Shown: positions 11,077-23,078, counted from the stretch's first letter. The stretch: DNA of 64,000 nucleotides from Aquanectria penicillioides (GCA_003415625.1 PYIU01000003.1:5642001-5706000), one strand, 5' to 3'. Program-made: numbers and translations. The notes: generated by a model from the letters alone, not told the origin.

Positions 11077-12064
11077 AGGCTCTTCGCTTGTATAGATGCG
11101 AGAACCGAGAGACAAGGTTTGTTGCGGGGAATAAATAGCTGTGCGAGAGACAGACATCAAAAGAGCGGGAATCCTCTCATGTACTATCACGCCCACTGCA
11201 GATGAGCACGAGCATGCAATCCAAGGCTAGGCCATAGCGTCAAGAAGAAAAGAAGAAAACAACAGAGCCAAGAATATAGTTTATTCTCAAGTTCCGTCCT
11301 CGCGTTTCCGTTCCAACCACGGTGCCGGATAAAAAGTAAAAGTGAGCACCCATCCTGTAGTAGGTAACGACGGCCAGCACGAAAATAGCACATAGAGGAC
11401 TAGAGTTGCGTCAATGCACGAAGTTATCTCCTCAGGCTAATGCAACATTAATGCAGGTCCCGCTGCTTGCTTTTTTTCCCTTTTACTATGTACATACATA
11501 CAGGACGCCCCGTCTTACCGTGTGCAGCGATGAACCAAAAGCTGTCCGATCCTTGTCAGCTGAGCCCGCCAAATGCAGCCTCGTTCTGCGGGCGAGAGCA
11601 AGAGGCGCTTCGGCGTCAAATCACGACCACAAGGCGACATGGCCACTCCCACATGCCTCGAAGGATCTCCAGGGCCACACGAGAGGTCGCTTGAGCCTGC
11701 AGTGGGAGAGCCTCAAGATAATCGCGATTGGCGCTGCCCCTGAGGCGCCGTCCAAAGTCCTGGCGCTTACAAGCAACAGGCTCTGCTGGCCCGGCAGTCT
11801 GGTCCAACGCCACGAGGCCTAGATCGTTCCTCGCCCGTGATTATGCGGGATGATTAGAGTCAGGCTGTATACGCGGAGTACGTAGAGACAAAGTAAAACC
11901 ACCGAGTGATATGTAATGAGCCACGAATCCTGTATCCAGCTGTCCGTGAAGAATGAGTAGCACGTTGATTCAAGCCAAATCAGTTGCGGGAGACGTGCGA
12001 TAGCGGCTGCACCATCCTCCTCTTCTTGTCTTGCCGCGATTCCAAGATACCAAAAAAGGACAAC
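11077..12064. other. Intergenic, no gene seen
   Basis: 988 bp between tandem genes. Several frames of 65-138 codons on both strands overlap one another and show no conserved features. It presumably contains the SUR7-like gene promoter. Confidence 0.5.
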
Positions 12065-13241
12065 ATGGAATCCCAAAAACAACAAGGGAACAGATGGTGC
12101 CAGTCCTTCCGCCAGCCCATCGGCATCGGCGAATCCAGGGACTGGAGCTTCTGGTTCTTGATTGCTATCGTCAGTAAGTACACACACTCATATCCGAGCT
12201 CCCAAGGGCTCTCTTCGACATAGAGAGGACAAGGAAGAAAAGCTGACTCGTTTAAATCCTAAGTTGGCCTCGGTGCAAACATCGTCGTACTCCTTGGTTG
12301 CGTGGCCCCAAGCACGCAGCTCCTATACCTGTTCCGCGTCAGCTCCCAAGACCTCATCGACGCCGTCACCAACACGACGACTATCTCGGCCGAAGACCTA
12401 CGCATCGAGGGGTTACCAAATAATTGGTATTGGGGCATCTCAGGTAGAGGACGGCATATTGCAAGCGGCATGCTTAAACTGTCCCGCTAATGTTTGCTGT
12501 AGGCGTGTGTGCCGTTTACGGTAACAGCACCGGCAACAAAACATCATGCGTGCAAGCCTTCCCACCGACAGTGACAATCGAAGACATGATCACCTTCGCT
12601 GTCAGGTCTAGCTTGGGCGAGGGCTCTTCGTTGTCGTCTGCTGTTGCTCAACACATGGAACCGTGGACCACGGCCTTCGCCTTGCTCCGTGATCAACTTC
12701 CACCAGCCTCGCGCTCCATCTTGTACTTCAAGGTTGCCTTGGCTTGCATGCTGACTTCAACGATTCTCTCCGTCCTACTCTTCCCGTTGGGAGCTCTCTC
12801 CCTTAGTGCGCTGCGCGACCGACTGCCCCGGTGGGTATTGTACTTGGTAGCCTTTCTTGATGCTGCCATGCTCGTCACTGCAGGAATTCTCCTCATCTTT
12901 GGTATGAATGAAGGCCCACGAGCGTTGATCCAACTTTCACGGATAGATCAAGGCCACGAGCAGACATTTATCGGACCAGGGTTTTACGTCCTCTTTGGGG
13001 TGTACTATCCAAACTCCTCTCTATCCCGCTCTTCTTCTGTCTGGCATTCGGTGCAGTATTTCTAGTCATGTTTATTATCATATTTTGTATGACCTGCTGT
13101 TGTGACGATGGCGAATCGAAAGAAGACGACATGTATCCATTCTGTGAGTATCCTGACGAGAGGAATGTGACTGGTGGAGAATGGGGAGCCTGGAGCGAAC
13201 CAGGCAGACTTGCGCCATCAAGGAATAACGTGCCGCGCTGA
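12065..13241 (+). CDS. SUR7/PalI family four-helix membrane protein, reading frame broken near the last helix
   Basis: Exons 12065-12173, 12264-12443 and 12503 onward. The first membrane segment runs FLIAIV-IGLGANIVVLLGCVAP across the first intron. The extracellular loop carries the family signature GVCAVYGN...SCVQAFPP, and segments 2 and 3 follow (LACMLTSTILSVLLFPLGAL, LVAFLDAAMLVTAGILLIFG). In frame the protein stops early after FYVLFG. A -1 shift at the GGGG run 12997-13000 continues as VLSKLLSIPLFFCLAFGAVF, then FIIIFCMTCC and an acidic tail to the stop at 13241, restoring the fourth segment. A missing G is the simplest reading. SUR7 proteins act in eisosomes and cell-wall organisation; PalI acts in pH sensing. 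A GTGAGT at 13143 could be a further donor, so the extreme C-terminus is uncertain. Confidence 0.82.
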
Positions 13242-13462
13242 TGATGGGAATGGATTTGCAAAAGACCTAGTGGGTTATAGTCTTTAGAGCAAAATAATGT
13301 CTGTAGAATTGCTTCTAAAAATTACGCAGCCGCTTTTATTACTCATTCGTTTTGTAACATACGATCCAAACTCTATAATACAGCTGGCGTCTGTTGGCCA
13401 TCAATTTCTCCCCCATCGGAACATCACAGCCGAATTACCCTGCGCGGATTGCTGTGCTCGTC

Positions 13463-16130
13463 CTAAGGGATACAGAAGTCAATCCAACTGCCGAGATACT
13501 CGAGTCTGTTGCCCTGTTGCTCTTGGCCTTTATAAATAGCCTCGAACTCGTCAAAGCTGAGTTTGCCCCAGCCGTCCCTCTTCGAGGCCCTAGCTTCGGC
13601 AATGTTTAATCGCTTCCATTGCTGAAGCATCTCTGGAGTAGGATCGCTTTCAGGCTCGCTATCCTCGTGTTCAGATGCAGGGGGGCTATGGTAGGTGATG
13701 GGATACCACTCATAGAGGTGGGAATGTTCCATCATGTCGGCAGTATTGGGTCTGAACTGGGGGAGAGTAGGATCTTGGTAGTCCTCTGATTCGACTTCGG
13801 ACACACTAGTGTACTCATCTGTTTCATCCTCATGGATTATCTCAACTGTGGTATCAATCTCCACAGCGTTGCGTCCCTCGGGCATTTCAATCGTGTATCC
13901 CGTTTCGGCGAGTAGCTCCTCGAGAGAAGCGTCTGTGGGGGACTTTGCCTTCGAGGTTCCCTCGTGGGAATGCTTCATCGCGTTGGACTCGGATTCGTCC
14001 AATTCTACGGCATCCACCAAGTCTTTGTACTTTTCTCGCTGTTGCTTTGTCTCTGCGGCCTGGATTGCGAGGTCCTCTGCAGATTTAAATATGGTGTCGA
14101 GGAGTTCGTTGAAGGCCTGCTGAGTGACCTGGTAGAGGATCTCTTTCCCAGCATCTCTCTCAGCCTCGGGCAGGCCCCAAACCCTTTGGTGCCTAGGGGC
14201 ATCTTTGGATGATAGAAGACCGGATACAGTGTCGTATTCATCGATATCATCGGCGAATCGAACCTTGGAGCTAGACGGAGATGCTGGAGATTGTGGTTGT
14301 TCTTCGGCCGATTTTGAGCTCTCGCCCATCTCTCTGAGATCAATGAGGATGTCCTCATCATCTTCCCAGTCGTCTGGAGCAACGCCGCCTTCTTCCTCAT
14401 CAAGATAGAATTGCCGTCGTCTCCATCGCTCATGGAGCTGTTTTCGAGCCATGTCACGTTTGCGCTTTTCAAGTTTTGGGGCCCGTTGTCGGTTGTTTGT
14501 GATAAATCTAGCCCGAACCTCGCTTTCGGTAGGCGTTCCATTAGAATCTTCGTTGTCGTCAATGACTCCATTCACACCGTTTGGCCTGTCGGCATTCCGT
14601 TCTCGGCCATCATCATCATCTTCCGATGGTTCCTCAATTTCGAGGGTATGGTTTCCCATCAATAGGTTTGGCAACTCCTCTAGAGTTGACGGAGGCTCCA
14701 GTAAGGTGACCCAATATGTTCGTTCGGCATCACTGCCGCTAAGTCTGCGTACCGTCCGCCAATTGGTGTCAGTGTCATTACGGGTGATAAAGCGCCGGCG
14801 CGAACGGTGCTCGGTTTCGCATGCAAAGAGACTGGTCAGAATGTCCTGCCGGGCAGCAGTGTCTCCACGATCCTGAACCACAACGCTTTCGTGATTGTCT
14901 GTAACTTCCACACTGCCATCGCGATTATACATTTTGCCTTCATGTCGGAGCACTCCGTCGCCCTCGGGGACTCGGCCCTCTCGACCGAACAAACTACTGA
15001 GCGGTTGACGACTGGTGACCAGTTGCTGAGCTTCGGTACTCGCAAGAAGCTGGTCCTCTAGCCCGTCCAATATGTCCTTGTGCATCTGCTTGTAGAGGAC
15101 ATAGTAGGCACGAAACATGCGGAGGAAGTCTCTCCGATCCACAAAGCCATCACCGTCAATGTCGTATCCAGCGAAGATCTTGCTGAGCTTGTCTTTGCGC
15201 TTGCGATACGACAGGCCATGAAGAAACTCAGTGAAGCCGATCAAGTCGTCATTGTTTGAATCGTAGAAGGAGAACATGCGGTCGTGGATGAGGTTTGGTG
15301 CGGCATGGCGAGACCCTCCGGTTGGTACCAAGCATCGCTCAAATGTCTTGCGGTCCATAGCGATTCCAAGGTCATCCGGGTCATCTCTCCACTCTGAGTT
15401 AGCCATGAATGTCCATTGCTCCCAGAATGCTTCCAATTCTGGCCTCTCAAAGCCTGTGTCTCGAGAAAGCTTAGGAATCAGGCCGCGGGGCAAGTTTCGG
15501 CGACAAGTATCTGGGTCTCCAGTGTACCAGACAGGCTGCATCTGGCGAGGGCCGAATGGAGGCGCGGGCACACGAATCTTGTAGAAGATGTGCGTCTTAG
15601 TGTGAACGCCCTGGGCCTCACAGGTCTCGCATAGGTCAAAGTCAGCACAGTTGGCGCAACGGTACCGAACTCCGCGGATGGGCACCATGCCGCAGGCATT
15701 ACATTGACAGCCGCGGTGAACACAACCGTTGCGGCGCGCGTTATCCTCCGAAACTCGAAATAGAAGGTTGACAATATTGTGACCAGCACGCTGGTTAGGC
15801 GGGAATGCGTTTGGTTCGTTCCACCAGTCATCTACTCCGCCCTCGACGATAGTCTCACCGTCGTTCGTAGGTCGGACGGTATCAACATCGACATTCTCAT
15901 CACCGGGGCCTCCGAGGACGAGCTGGAGCCGTCATCGTTTCTACGGGATCGGCGAGTGCGACGAATGGCGTTGCTGCGATGCAGGCCGGGTCCTTGGGGG
16001 CGGTGTGATCGCGACTTGGGTGACTGATGAAGGCGTAATATCCAATCGAGGCGGCGGCAACGATAGAAACGACGGCGACAGCCAGCCGAGGCCGGGTTAT
16101 GCTCTCGACGGAGGGTGTCGGCAACCACAT
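13463..16130 (-). CDS. ZZ zinc-finger / EF-hand membrane protein, N-terminal frame broken twice
   Basis: From the ATG at 16130: a membrane segment (LAVAVVSIVAAASIGYYAF), then, after two -1 shifts at C runs near 16018-16020 and 15905-15908, a basic/Ser linker (GLHRSNAIRRTRRSRR) and an acidic linker (DENVDVDTVRPTNDGE). Next comes a ZZ finger, HRGCQCNACG...RYRCANCADFDLCETC. Two EF-hand-like loops follow: DSNNDDLIGFTEF and DIDGDGFVDRRDF, the latter a good Ca-binding loop. The remaining 500 residues are acidic and mostly disordered, ending LEYLGSWIDFCIP. The family is widespread in Pezizomycotina and probably anchored in an internal membrane with the ZZ and EF modules outside; its function is unknown to me. 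It is divergent from RCF1 across about 760 bp. Confidence 0.82.
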
Positions 16131-16893
16131 GGTAGGCTATCTTTGTAGCATGGTGAGGTGGGGGATGCGTTATAGGTTTGCGAGAGGTGCGATGTCGCGG
16201 GTAAGATACGTAGGTTGGTGGGTTGGCAGGCAGGCAGGCAGGCAAGCAGGCAAGCAAGCAGGGGAGGCGGAATGCAGACGACGGGATCGATCTCGTGGTG
16301 TATTGGAGACCGAGTTAGTGTATGTAAAGATGATCTTGATGCGGTGGTGGGAGCCTTGCTATTGCGGCATTGGCAACGATGGACGGCGGTGGAAAGTGGG
16401 ATGACAAAGCTAAGTTGATCACGTCTTGGGACACCTCAAAGCTTCCAGCGAACGGATATACATGGCCAGTACGGATACAGCACAGAGCTGGAGTTTGAAG
16501 TCTGAGCTGGAGAATTACCTGGCCCGTGCGGGTACCCTAGCGGCAGCAGCTTTCTCGTCTTTTAGGTGGAGAGTGGCGGTGCAGAGTACCTAGCACAACT
16601 GGACGACGAGGGCTTCTGACTATGTAGGCACCTGAGCGGGAAAGACACACAGGTATCTGGTACCTTCCTCCCCCCCCTCTGCCAGAGCCTAGTCAGGTAC
16701 GTACCGCTTCCATGACACTTATACGGATAGCCGACAAAAAACTAAAGTGACGATGCTTGTCTTGTCATGGATGGGACTTGACATGGGCCCAAGCTGAATT
16801 TCCTCAGCCCACCCTCCTCCTACATCTGCTTTCTCTGCCCCAACACCACCAACACCCATCGCCAATTGCACTTTCCGACACCAGCAGATCACC
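16131..16893. promoter_or_regulatory. Divergent promoter region, ZZ/EF-hand gene and RCF1
   Basis: 763 bp between divergent start codons. It contains a GGCA/AGCA tandem repeat at about 16226-16262 and a pyrimidine-rich stretch just before RCF1. The frames crossing the repeat are not convincing. Confidence 0.6.
16226..16262. repeat. Short GGCA/AGCA tandem repeat
   Basis: Eight or nine imperfect tetranucleotide units (GGCA then AGCA) in the 5' flank of the ZZ/EF-hand gene. Confidence 0.85.
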
Positions 16894-17840
16894 ATGGCCG
16901 ACGGTCTGCCTCAGATGCCTGGGCCTCTGCCCTCGTCCTTCGACGATAACCAGTATGCTGCCACCTCGTCTCCATTGCCCGCTGCGCAATCGGCTTCCGG
17001 GTCCCCACTCACGCGATAGACAGGGAATTCTACAACGAACGACCTCTCCACAAGATCGTCCGGAAGATCAAGGAGGAGCCTCTCATTCCTTTGGGTAATT
17101 ACTTGCCTTTTCTTTCTCATTTTTCGCCTTCATATTCCTGAATCCCAATTCCCTCCCCTGCTCCCTCCCCTGCTCCCGCTCCCGCTTCCGCTGCTGCTTG
17201 TTCCGCAAGCGCATACGCCGCACTCGCTGCTCCGAAACCCGTTCAACCCGCTCACACATACTCCACTTGCAGGAATCGGTCTCACGACTCTGGCCTTCAT
17301 CAATGCCTACCGAGCTCTCCGCCGAGGCGACTCCAAGCAGGCCAACAGGATGTTCCGAGCCCGAGTAGCCGCCCAGGGATTCACCGTCATCGCAATGGTA
17401 GCCGGCAGCATGTACTACAACAAGGACCGCGAGAAGACCAAGGAGCTCCGCAAGCTCAAGGAACAGCGCGACGCCGAGGAGAAGCGCCTCAAGTGGATCC
17501 GCGAACTCGAGGTCCGAGACGAGGAGGAGAAGGCGCTCAAGGCCCACCTGCAGCAGAAGAAGAAGTCGGCGGCTACGCCGTCCAAGTCAAACGAGCCGAC
17601 GACGGAGAACCCCGAGAACATCACGGCCACAGCCACGGCCACGGAGGGCACGGGGGGCATTCTCACTCGCATGGGTCTGTGGCCCCAGGGGAGAAGAAGG
17701 ATGCGGAGGAAGCTGCGGAGGACGAGGCCTCTGCAAGCGGAAAGGCGGAAAGAAAGAAGAATCCCAAGAGCTCGCTTGGTGATTTGGGCGAGATTATGTC
17801 TACCAAGAAGAAGGATGACACCGAGTCTAAGAAGGAGTAA
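16894..17840 (+). CDS. RCF1: Respiratory supercomplex factor 1 (HIG1 domain), frame broken near C-terminus
   Basis: Mitochondrial inner-membrane protein that links complexes III and IV. Exons 16894-16952, 17024-17094 and 17273 onward. The joins give SSFDDNQ-EFYNERPLHKIVRKIKEEPLIPLG-IGLTTLAFINAYRALRRGD, a classical HIG1 domain with two membrane segments. It is followed by FRARVAAQGFTVIAMVAGSMYY and a long Lys/Glu-rich coiled coil. In frame the C-terminus turns into implausible Arg-rich sequence after GLWPQG. A -1 shift at the GGGG run 17688-17691 continues as EKKDAEEAAEDEASASGK, then SSLGDLGEIM, to a TAA at 17838-17840, which fits the family better. About 240 residues in all. Confidence 0.88.
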
Positions 17841-18161
17841 ATCCCGTCGCCCACAGTTTCCCTGCTTTCAATGCGACGGGGGGCCATGGAGGAATCCTAA
17901 GGGATTTGGGTAAAATCATCTGTATCAATCTGATTCTGTGGCAGGGTCACACCGTGTACGATATTTGGGCTGCACGTCAATCGCAGCATGGCTCTACTCT
18001 TTAGACTGGTGTCAATGATCAACAATATCATGAAATGTAATGGAGAATTGTCTACCATTGCGATGAACTGCAACACACATATTTTTGACCTTACGTTGAA
18101 CCGGCAAAATGCAACGCCCTCACCATGAGCAAATTATGCCCAGGTGACCTCGAGTTCAATA
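17841..18161. other. Intergenic between convergent RCF1 and RTC5
   Basis: 321 bp shared by two gene 3' ends. No coding or repeat signal seen. Confidence 0.6.
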
Positions 18162-20065
18162 CTACCCCATCGAACCTCCACTCCGGTTCCCCCCGATTAA
18201 TCCGGCCATCTCCAACAATGCCCTGTCTGCTTCAATATCGCCAGTTCCAAGGTTAATCTTGCGACGCGCCTCAGCTTCTCTTTCCTCCCAAGCCCATCTT
18301 TCCGCCTGAGCCTTCGCCTCCTCGTCGCCGCCGCATCCCCACACCTCGAGGCTCTCAATTTGGAAGCGGTCCTGGAAGTCGAATTTCCTCACAACGCTTG
18401 TGTGGAATGCTCCTCCTCGTGATGTGTAGTCATGGTTGAAGACGCCGAACTCGAACGAGTCGTCAAGGAACAAAGACACCGAACCTAGCCGATGAGTCTC
18501 GGCCTTTCTGTGGGCCTGCGTGGGTTTGGGGTGCGGGCATCCGACAGCAAGCATCGGAGGGTTTGAGGGAGCTTTACTGAATGTCACATAATCCTTGTTG
18601 ATTGTCGAGGCCGGGAATACATCATGAACGGGTTCGAGCTGAAAGAGAACCGTTTCCGAGTCTCCGAAGCATTCCCTATGGGTATGTTTCCAAGGTTCCC
18701 GTACATAAACTCCAAAGGTCAGGCGATCCGATTTGCTGCCATGAGGGAATCTTCGCGGAGGAAGCGACGCGGCAAATGAAGCCTCCTGACCACCACTAGG
18801 TTTGTCGTCGAGGCGCGTGCCGCTCACCAGGAGCAAGGTCGGCGCCTGCCAGTTAAAGATTTTGGCTTGAAAGCTACCCATGGAGAAGCCTGCATCGTTG
18901 CCCGAATATAGCAGCCTAACTCTACGGAAGAGGTCGGATCCTGGGAGAAAGAGAGAAATCTGTGAGAGACTGTTCGCATCCAAGATCTCTCCATTATCGG
19001 AGAGCAACGGCTGTGCCATCTTTGGGACTTCAACTTTGTCTGCATCATCCTTTTGATGTTTCGAGAAGTCAAGGTTCTTGGAAAAGAGAAAATGCTCAAA
19101 TAGGCCGTTGAAGCCTCGGAAGAGATTTGGACATATCACAGGTACAATCGTCTTGAAATGGTTGTACTTGATGCCTGGTGCCTTCTCCACATCAACAAAA
19201 GATGAAAGGATAGATTCGGCTGTGGATCGAAGACCACTGAGCTCGTCGCCAATGACACGGCTGGTGTAGAGTGAGAGGCTCTCCTGGGGATCGAGCGGGG
19301 CTGCCAGCAACAGGAGCATCAGGAGTTTTCGAAAATTATCAGACGGAATAGTCGCGCTGTGGAACTTTGGCGCATGGCCTTGCTGAACGGCTTCCTTGAC
19401 ATCAAGTAGTTCAAACGCGGTCAGGACCAAGTCATCATCTTCGTCATCTTCGTCCTCGTCTCCATCATCATGGGCTTCATCCACGGCGAAACCAGCGGCA
19501 TGGGATCTGCCATTCTGCTCTTTTACGGTTGTTTGATCCACGGGAATAGCTGGTTCGGTCCCTGCTTCGGCCAATTTGCGGTCGTAGACGGCAAGACTTT
19601 TGAAGAGCAGCTTGGTTCTGTCAGTGGATCCCCGCGCAAGCACCTTGCGGTACCGCTCCGTCATGATGACGACTACCATGATCATGTGAGGCAGCTCTAA
19701 AACTGCCGGCGCCTCTTGGAGAAACGGAAAGGCGCCGAGATATGAAACCATTTGAAAGACGACAGGCGATACGTGGAGGATATCCGGGATCTCCAGGAAT
19801 CGAGCAATGGTGTCCTCCTTAAGGTACTTGATGGAGCTCTGCTGGTCAGCAAGCGATCTGAAGACATCCTTGAGCGAGTAAAACTCGAGGGACGTGAAGC
19901 ACTTGTCCTTGAATCTAAGTGCCTGACCGACAGTATCAAAGGTTAGCCAATTGCAACCGAATAAGAACACAAGCTATGCCTGTGTTATCTAGGACTTACG
20001 AGTTCACGGCTCAGTTCCTCGTGTGTCCGCTGAGGCGGGTTCTCATCCGAAAGACTTTGGCCCAT
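18162..20065 (-). CDS. RTC5: RTC5-like TLDc domain protein (restriction of telomere capping 5)
   Basis: Two exons, 20000-20065 and 18162-19922, give 608 residues. Exon 1 starts MGQSLSDEN, a good N-myristoylation signal (Gly2, Ser6), matching the N-myristoylated yeast protein, which sits on the vacuole and affects V-ATPase assembly. The middle is helical, with an acidic spacer (DDGDEDEDDEDDD). The C-terminal TLDc domain, about residues 330-560, includes LFLPGSDLFRRVRLLYSGND, GFSMGSFQAKIFNWQAPTLL and the closing GCGGDEEAKAQ. The splice junction EL-ALRFKDKC is in phase. Length and domain order match RTC5. The gene that could modify it, N-myristoyltransferase, also lies in this window at about 32-34 kb; that is coincidence rather than linkage. 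Confidence 0.9.
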
Positions 20066-20854
20066 CTTGAGAGACCAGCTCCGTAGTCATGCCTTCGGAG
20101 TCGAAAAAAACCACAGGTTCAGAAGCCAGCAGCTTTGACAATTGGCAAACGATGATGTGATTCAAGAGGCTAGAAGCCTGGCGAGTTCAAGACATCTGGC
20201 GGGCGCTGACATAGTCCGGCGGTACGTACCTGCACTACGTACTTCCTGGCTTGGCACCCACCACCTGCGAGCATGATGCACGTGGATCCGGGCTCACCGT
20301 CGGGCCGGGTTCAACTACACACCTCGCTGCATCGCTTATCACCTGTAATCCGTCAGTAATGTTTGTCATCTCTAGTTCAATCAATAGCTTCGGGTTTTTT
20401 TTTTTTTTTTTTTTTTTCGAGTAGGACTCTTCCCTCTCATTATTCACTCTTTTCGAGCTTCCAAATTGAAGTTCTCTTTGACTTCTGATGCTGAAGAGTA
20501 GATCTTTGAGGACTACACCGTCCCAGATGCGATTGACTATTCCGGTATTTAATTAAATGAATCTACATTTCTCGCAGGTCTTCTACGAGTTGAGAGTTAA
20601 ACCTTTCTGGTTTTCATTGAGAGCAAACTCATTCCGATTTTGACTTAATTTTCTTCTTGATTTGACATAGAAGCGTTCAGAAACAGGTCAACGAAACATC
20701 TGCCTCTCTCACTGTGATCCTTTAGCCAGGCTCTACAGACTCGCCCAGCATCCCCCATCTTCCGCAACCGTCACAAACCCAATGGGGATTAATATCCGGA
20801 GGTAGTTATCCTTGTTGCTGCTATGGGTCAGGATCACCGGGCATGATATTTGTG
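20066..20854. promoter_or_regulatory. RTC5 promoter region with poly-T tract
   Basis: 789 bp upstream of RTC5 and downstream of the next minus-strand gene. A run of about 22 T lies at about 20396-20417. The rest is moderately AT-rich. No gene seen. Confidence 0.55.
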
Positions 20855-21921
20855 TCAGGATAAATCATCCATTTGGCTAGCGCTGAGCCCCATCACTTTG
20901 TTGTCCTCGTCCCCGAGTCTGCTGTCGTCAATCTCCATTTGTGGTTTGTTGGTTTGGTCTTCACAGACCCAGTTCAGCTCAACAGTGTGAAATGACCCAG
21001 ACGCTCGAGAACGGGGAAAGTCAAAATCAGCAACATATCTACCAACCCGATAGCCCCTCGGTAGGCGCAAAACCGGCTTTCCAAACCATTTGGGAAGTGG
21101 CTTGGGGAATGTACCAATGATTAGAGTGCTTCTAGTCTGATTATACAGAACTGCTGCGACCATCTATTTCCTTGAGTGAGCATTGATCAGTTTCTCAACA
21201 TCGGAAGAGGGTCACTCACATCATATTCGTGATGAAGTGATCGAATCTTTTCGTAAATGAGACACCGAGCAGTATTACCTGCTTCAAATCTCGTGGCTTG
21301 GTCTTGCAAGGCTTCAAGGAAGTTGCCTGTTTTCTTTGCGTACTTTGACCTATTACTTATTGAATCAATCAAGGGTGCGATCTCCTACATACATCAACAT
21401 AACACTGCGCAACCCGAATCTGACTCAAAATGGACCAGTCTTTTGTGAGCTTCAGGCGTCTTTCGATAGTCTTCAGGAGAGCTGTCCATGTCATCATAGC
21501 TCGCAGAGTAACCTCTTCCAGTTAGCAATGGCGTTAATTGGGGGAGGCCAATAGCTTACCACAAGATTACCACCTTGATCTTTTGGATTGTCAAAGATAG
21601 TTGCATGAGAGACGGGCAAGATGTCGTCAGTCAGTTCGGTCATGGATGAAGCTAACCAGGCGAGACCACGAAAAACAACGCAGGCCTCACCTGCACTTAT
21701 AGGCCTATTGTGCTCATTCCAGGCCTCCGGCTGTGGCTTTTCAACGGATGGACTGGACTGTAGCTCAGCTTAGCAGGACCCTGAGAAATACCAAGGCTAG
21801 TACATACAGTCGTTGAGTTTGGATCTTGTCCTGTAGATCGAAAATGAATGTCACGACGCGGCGCCACTCCCAAAGCCAAGCCTAGCAATAGAGCCAAGAG
21901 AAAAGACGATATTATTCTCAT
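20855..21921 (-). CDS. Secreted hypothetical protein, six exons
   Basis: Exons 21808-21921, 21691-21757, 21560-21651, 21393-21512, 21220-21342 and 20855-21163 join in frame to 274 residues through five GT-AG introns, which is strong evidence of a real gene. Residues 1-20 (MRIISSFLLALLLGLALGVA) form a signal peptide. The mature part has few Cys, a helical middle (TLRAMMTWTALLKTIERRLK, NFLEALQDQATRFEAG, CLIYEKIRSLHHEYD), then a strand-rich part (LIIGTFPKPLPKWFGKPVLR, YRVGRYVADFDFPRS, VELNWVCEDQ) and an acidic tail. I recognise no family. Secretion and a probably narrow distribution make it an effector-like candidate, which is inference only. Confidence 0.75.
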
Positions 21922-22725
21922 CTCGAGTTGAACCTTTACTCCCCTTGCGCATCAAGGCTCGACGGGGTGGTGTTCGACAGTCGGACAACAAGCGCCCCGA
22001 GGAATATCCCTTAGCTGGATTTCATGAAAAAATGATGCAAATGCTGTGTATACACTGCGATGAAGTTTTGCTTTTATCAGGATTCCCCCGGTTCTGCTTC
22101 AATCTTAATTGGAAAGCGGATGCAATGTCAAATAAAGAAGAATCGAATGCCACCTTGATAGCTGAGCCATGTGCCGAGTTCAGTGGACAAGTACGCCATC
22201 ATATGAGATAAATAGCTTTCCTTCAAGGTTAGCCCACTTTAATTCAGATAATTTATCTGCCCAGTAACGCAGATTTACTTGGTTGCAGTAAAGTGTGTCA
22301 TACTCATCATGCAGCCGAAAACCCCAGAATGCTCATTCACTTCCAACAGTTCGATACCCAGCTACGATTAATTGAGCATTCATATCTACATTTTTATTAA
22401 ATTTGAGAACACTAATACTCAGTTTATTCAAAGACATCGCGTATCTACAGAAATAGAGTCGAGGATAACCTTGGTTCTCTATCGAAGTCATACCAGAACT
22501 TACAAGCCGATCATTGCATTATGTCTTCCCTCTAGCATGCTTAAAAAAAAATTTTTTGGAATCAATGTAGGGCCATCCTAAATGTGTTTGAAAAAAAAAT
22601 ATCTCAACCATACTCTCCGTCGCTGATATCCGGGCCCCGAAGGAGAAAGTTAGAGTCCATTTACTCTGTCTTGAAATACTCGCCCTTAGCCTCAGTCTCA
22701 TATGACTTTTTCCACAGCCAAAAAT
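21922..22725. other. Intergenic, AT-rich
   Basis: 804 bp between divergent secreted-protein ORFs. AT-rich from about 22040. Several 60-90 codon frames show no coding character. Confidence 0.5.
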
Positions 22726-23078
22726 ATGCAACTAAAACTGATAATTTTAATTCCGGGATTGCTTGCCTTGATATGTATGGGCGAAATTCCTGAAGCCGTT
22801 CCCGGGAGCCCCCTAATCCACCCGGTCTATTCTCCAGGCGACGAGACGATGTTCCTGCGCGGTGTCTATCTAACCGAGGAAGCTCTCAAAGTCCTGAGGG
22901 ACATTATTACTGCTCTAGTGGAAGCGCAAGCGCACGTTGGTGCCATTAATCCAAGTGTCTCTAGTTGGTTCAATACTTCTATTGCGAGGATGCTCTCCCA
23001 CCCGACCCCGAGGCATTCCTCGAGGCTGCTAATGTGATGATAGAGGAGCTGGCTCGAAATAAAAGGCTGGTTGCATAA
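22726..23078 (+). pseudogene. Small secreted protein ORF, frame broken
   Basis: The ATG at 22726 opens a good signal peptide (MQLKLIILIPGLLALICMG). It is followed by a Pro-rich start and a helical stretch (LTEEALKVLRDIITALVEAQ). In frame it turns to poor sequence after NPSVSSW. A -1 shift near 22970 continues as QYFYCEDALPPDPEAFLEAA, then MIEELARNKRLVA and a TAA at 23076-23078. Either a base is missing or the gene is decaying. A further minor frame, 23254-23472, could be a lost exon. Family unknown. Confidence 0.4.

Noticed and set aside
10504..11196. 230-codon minus-strand frame opposite the Asn-rich gene
   Set aside because: Antisense shadow; the long Val runs come from the AAC repeat read backwards.
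15908..15929. 22-nt GT...AG segment as an intron of the ZZ/EF-hand gene
   Set aside because: Too short for a spliceosomal intron; two single-base losses at C runs give a better N-terminus.
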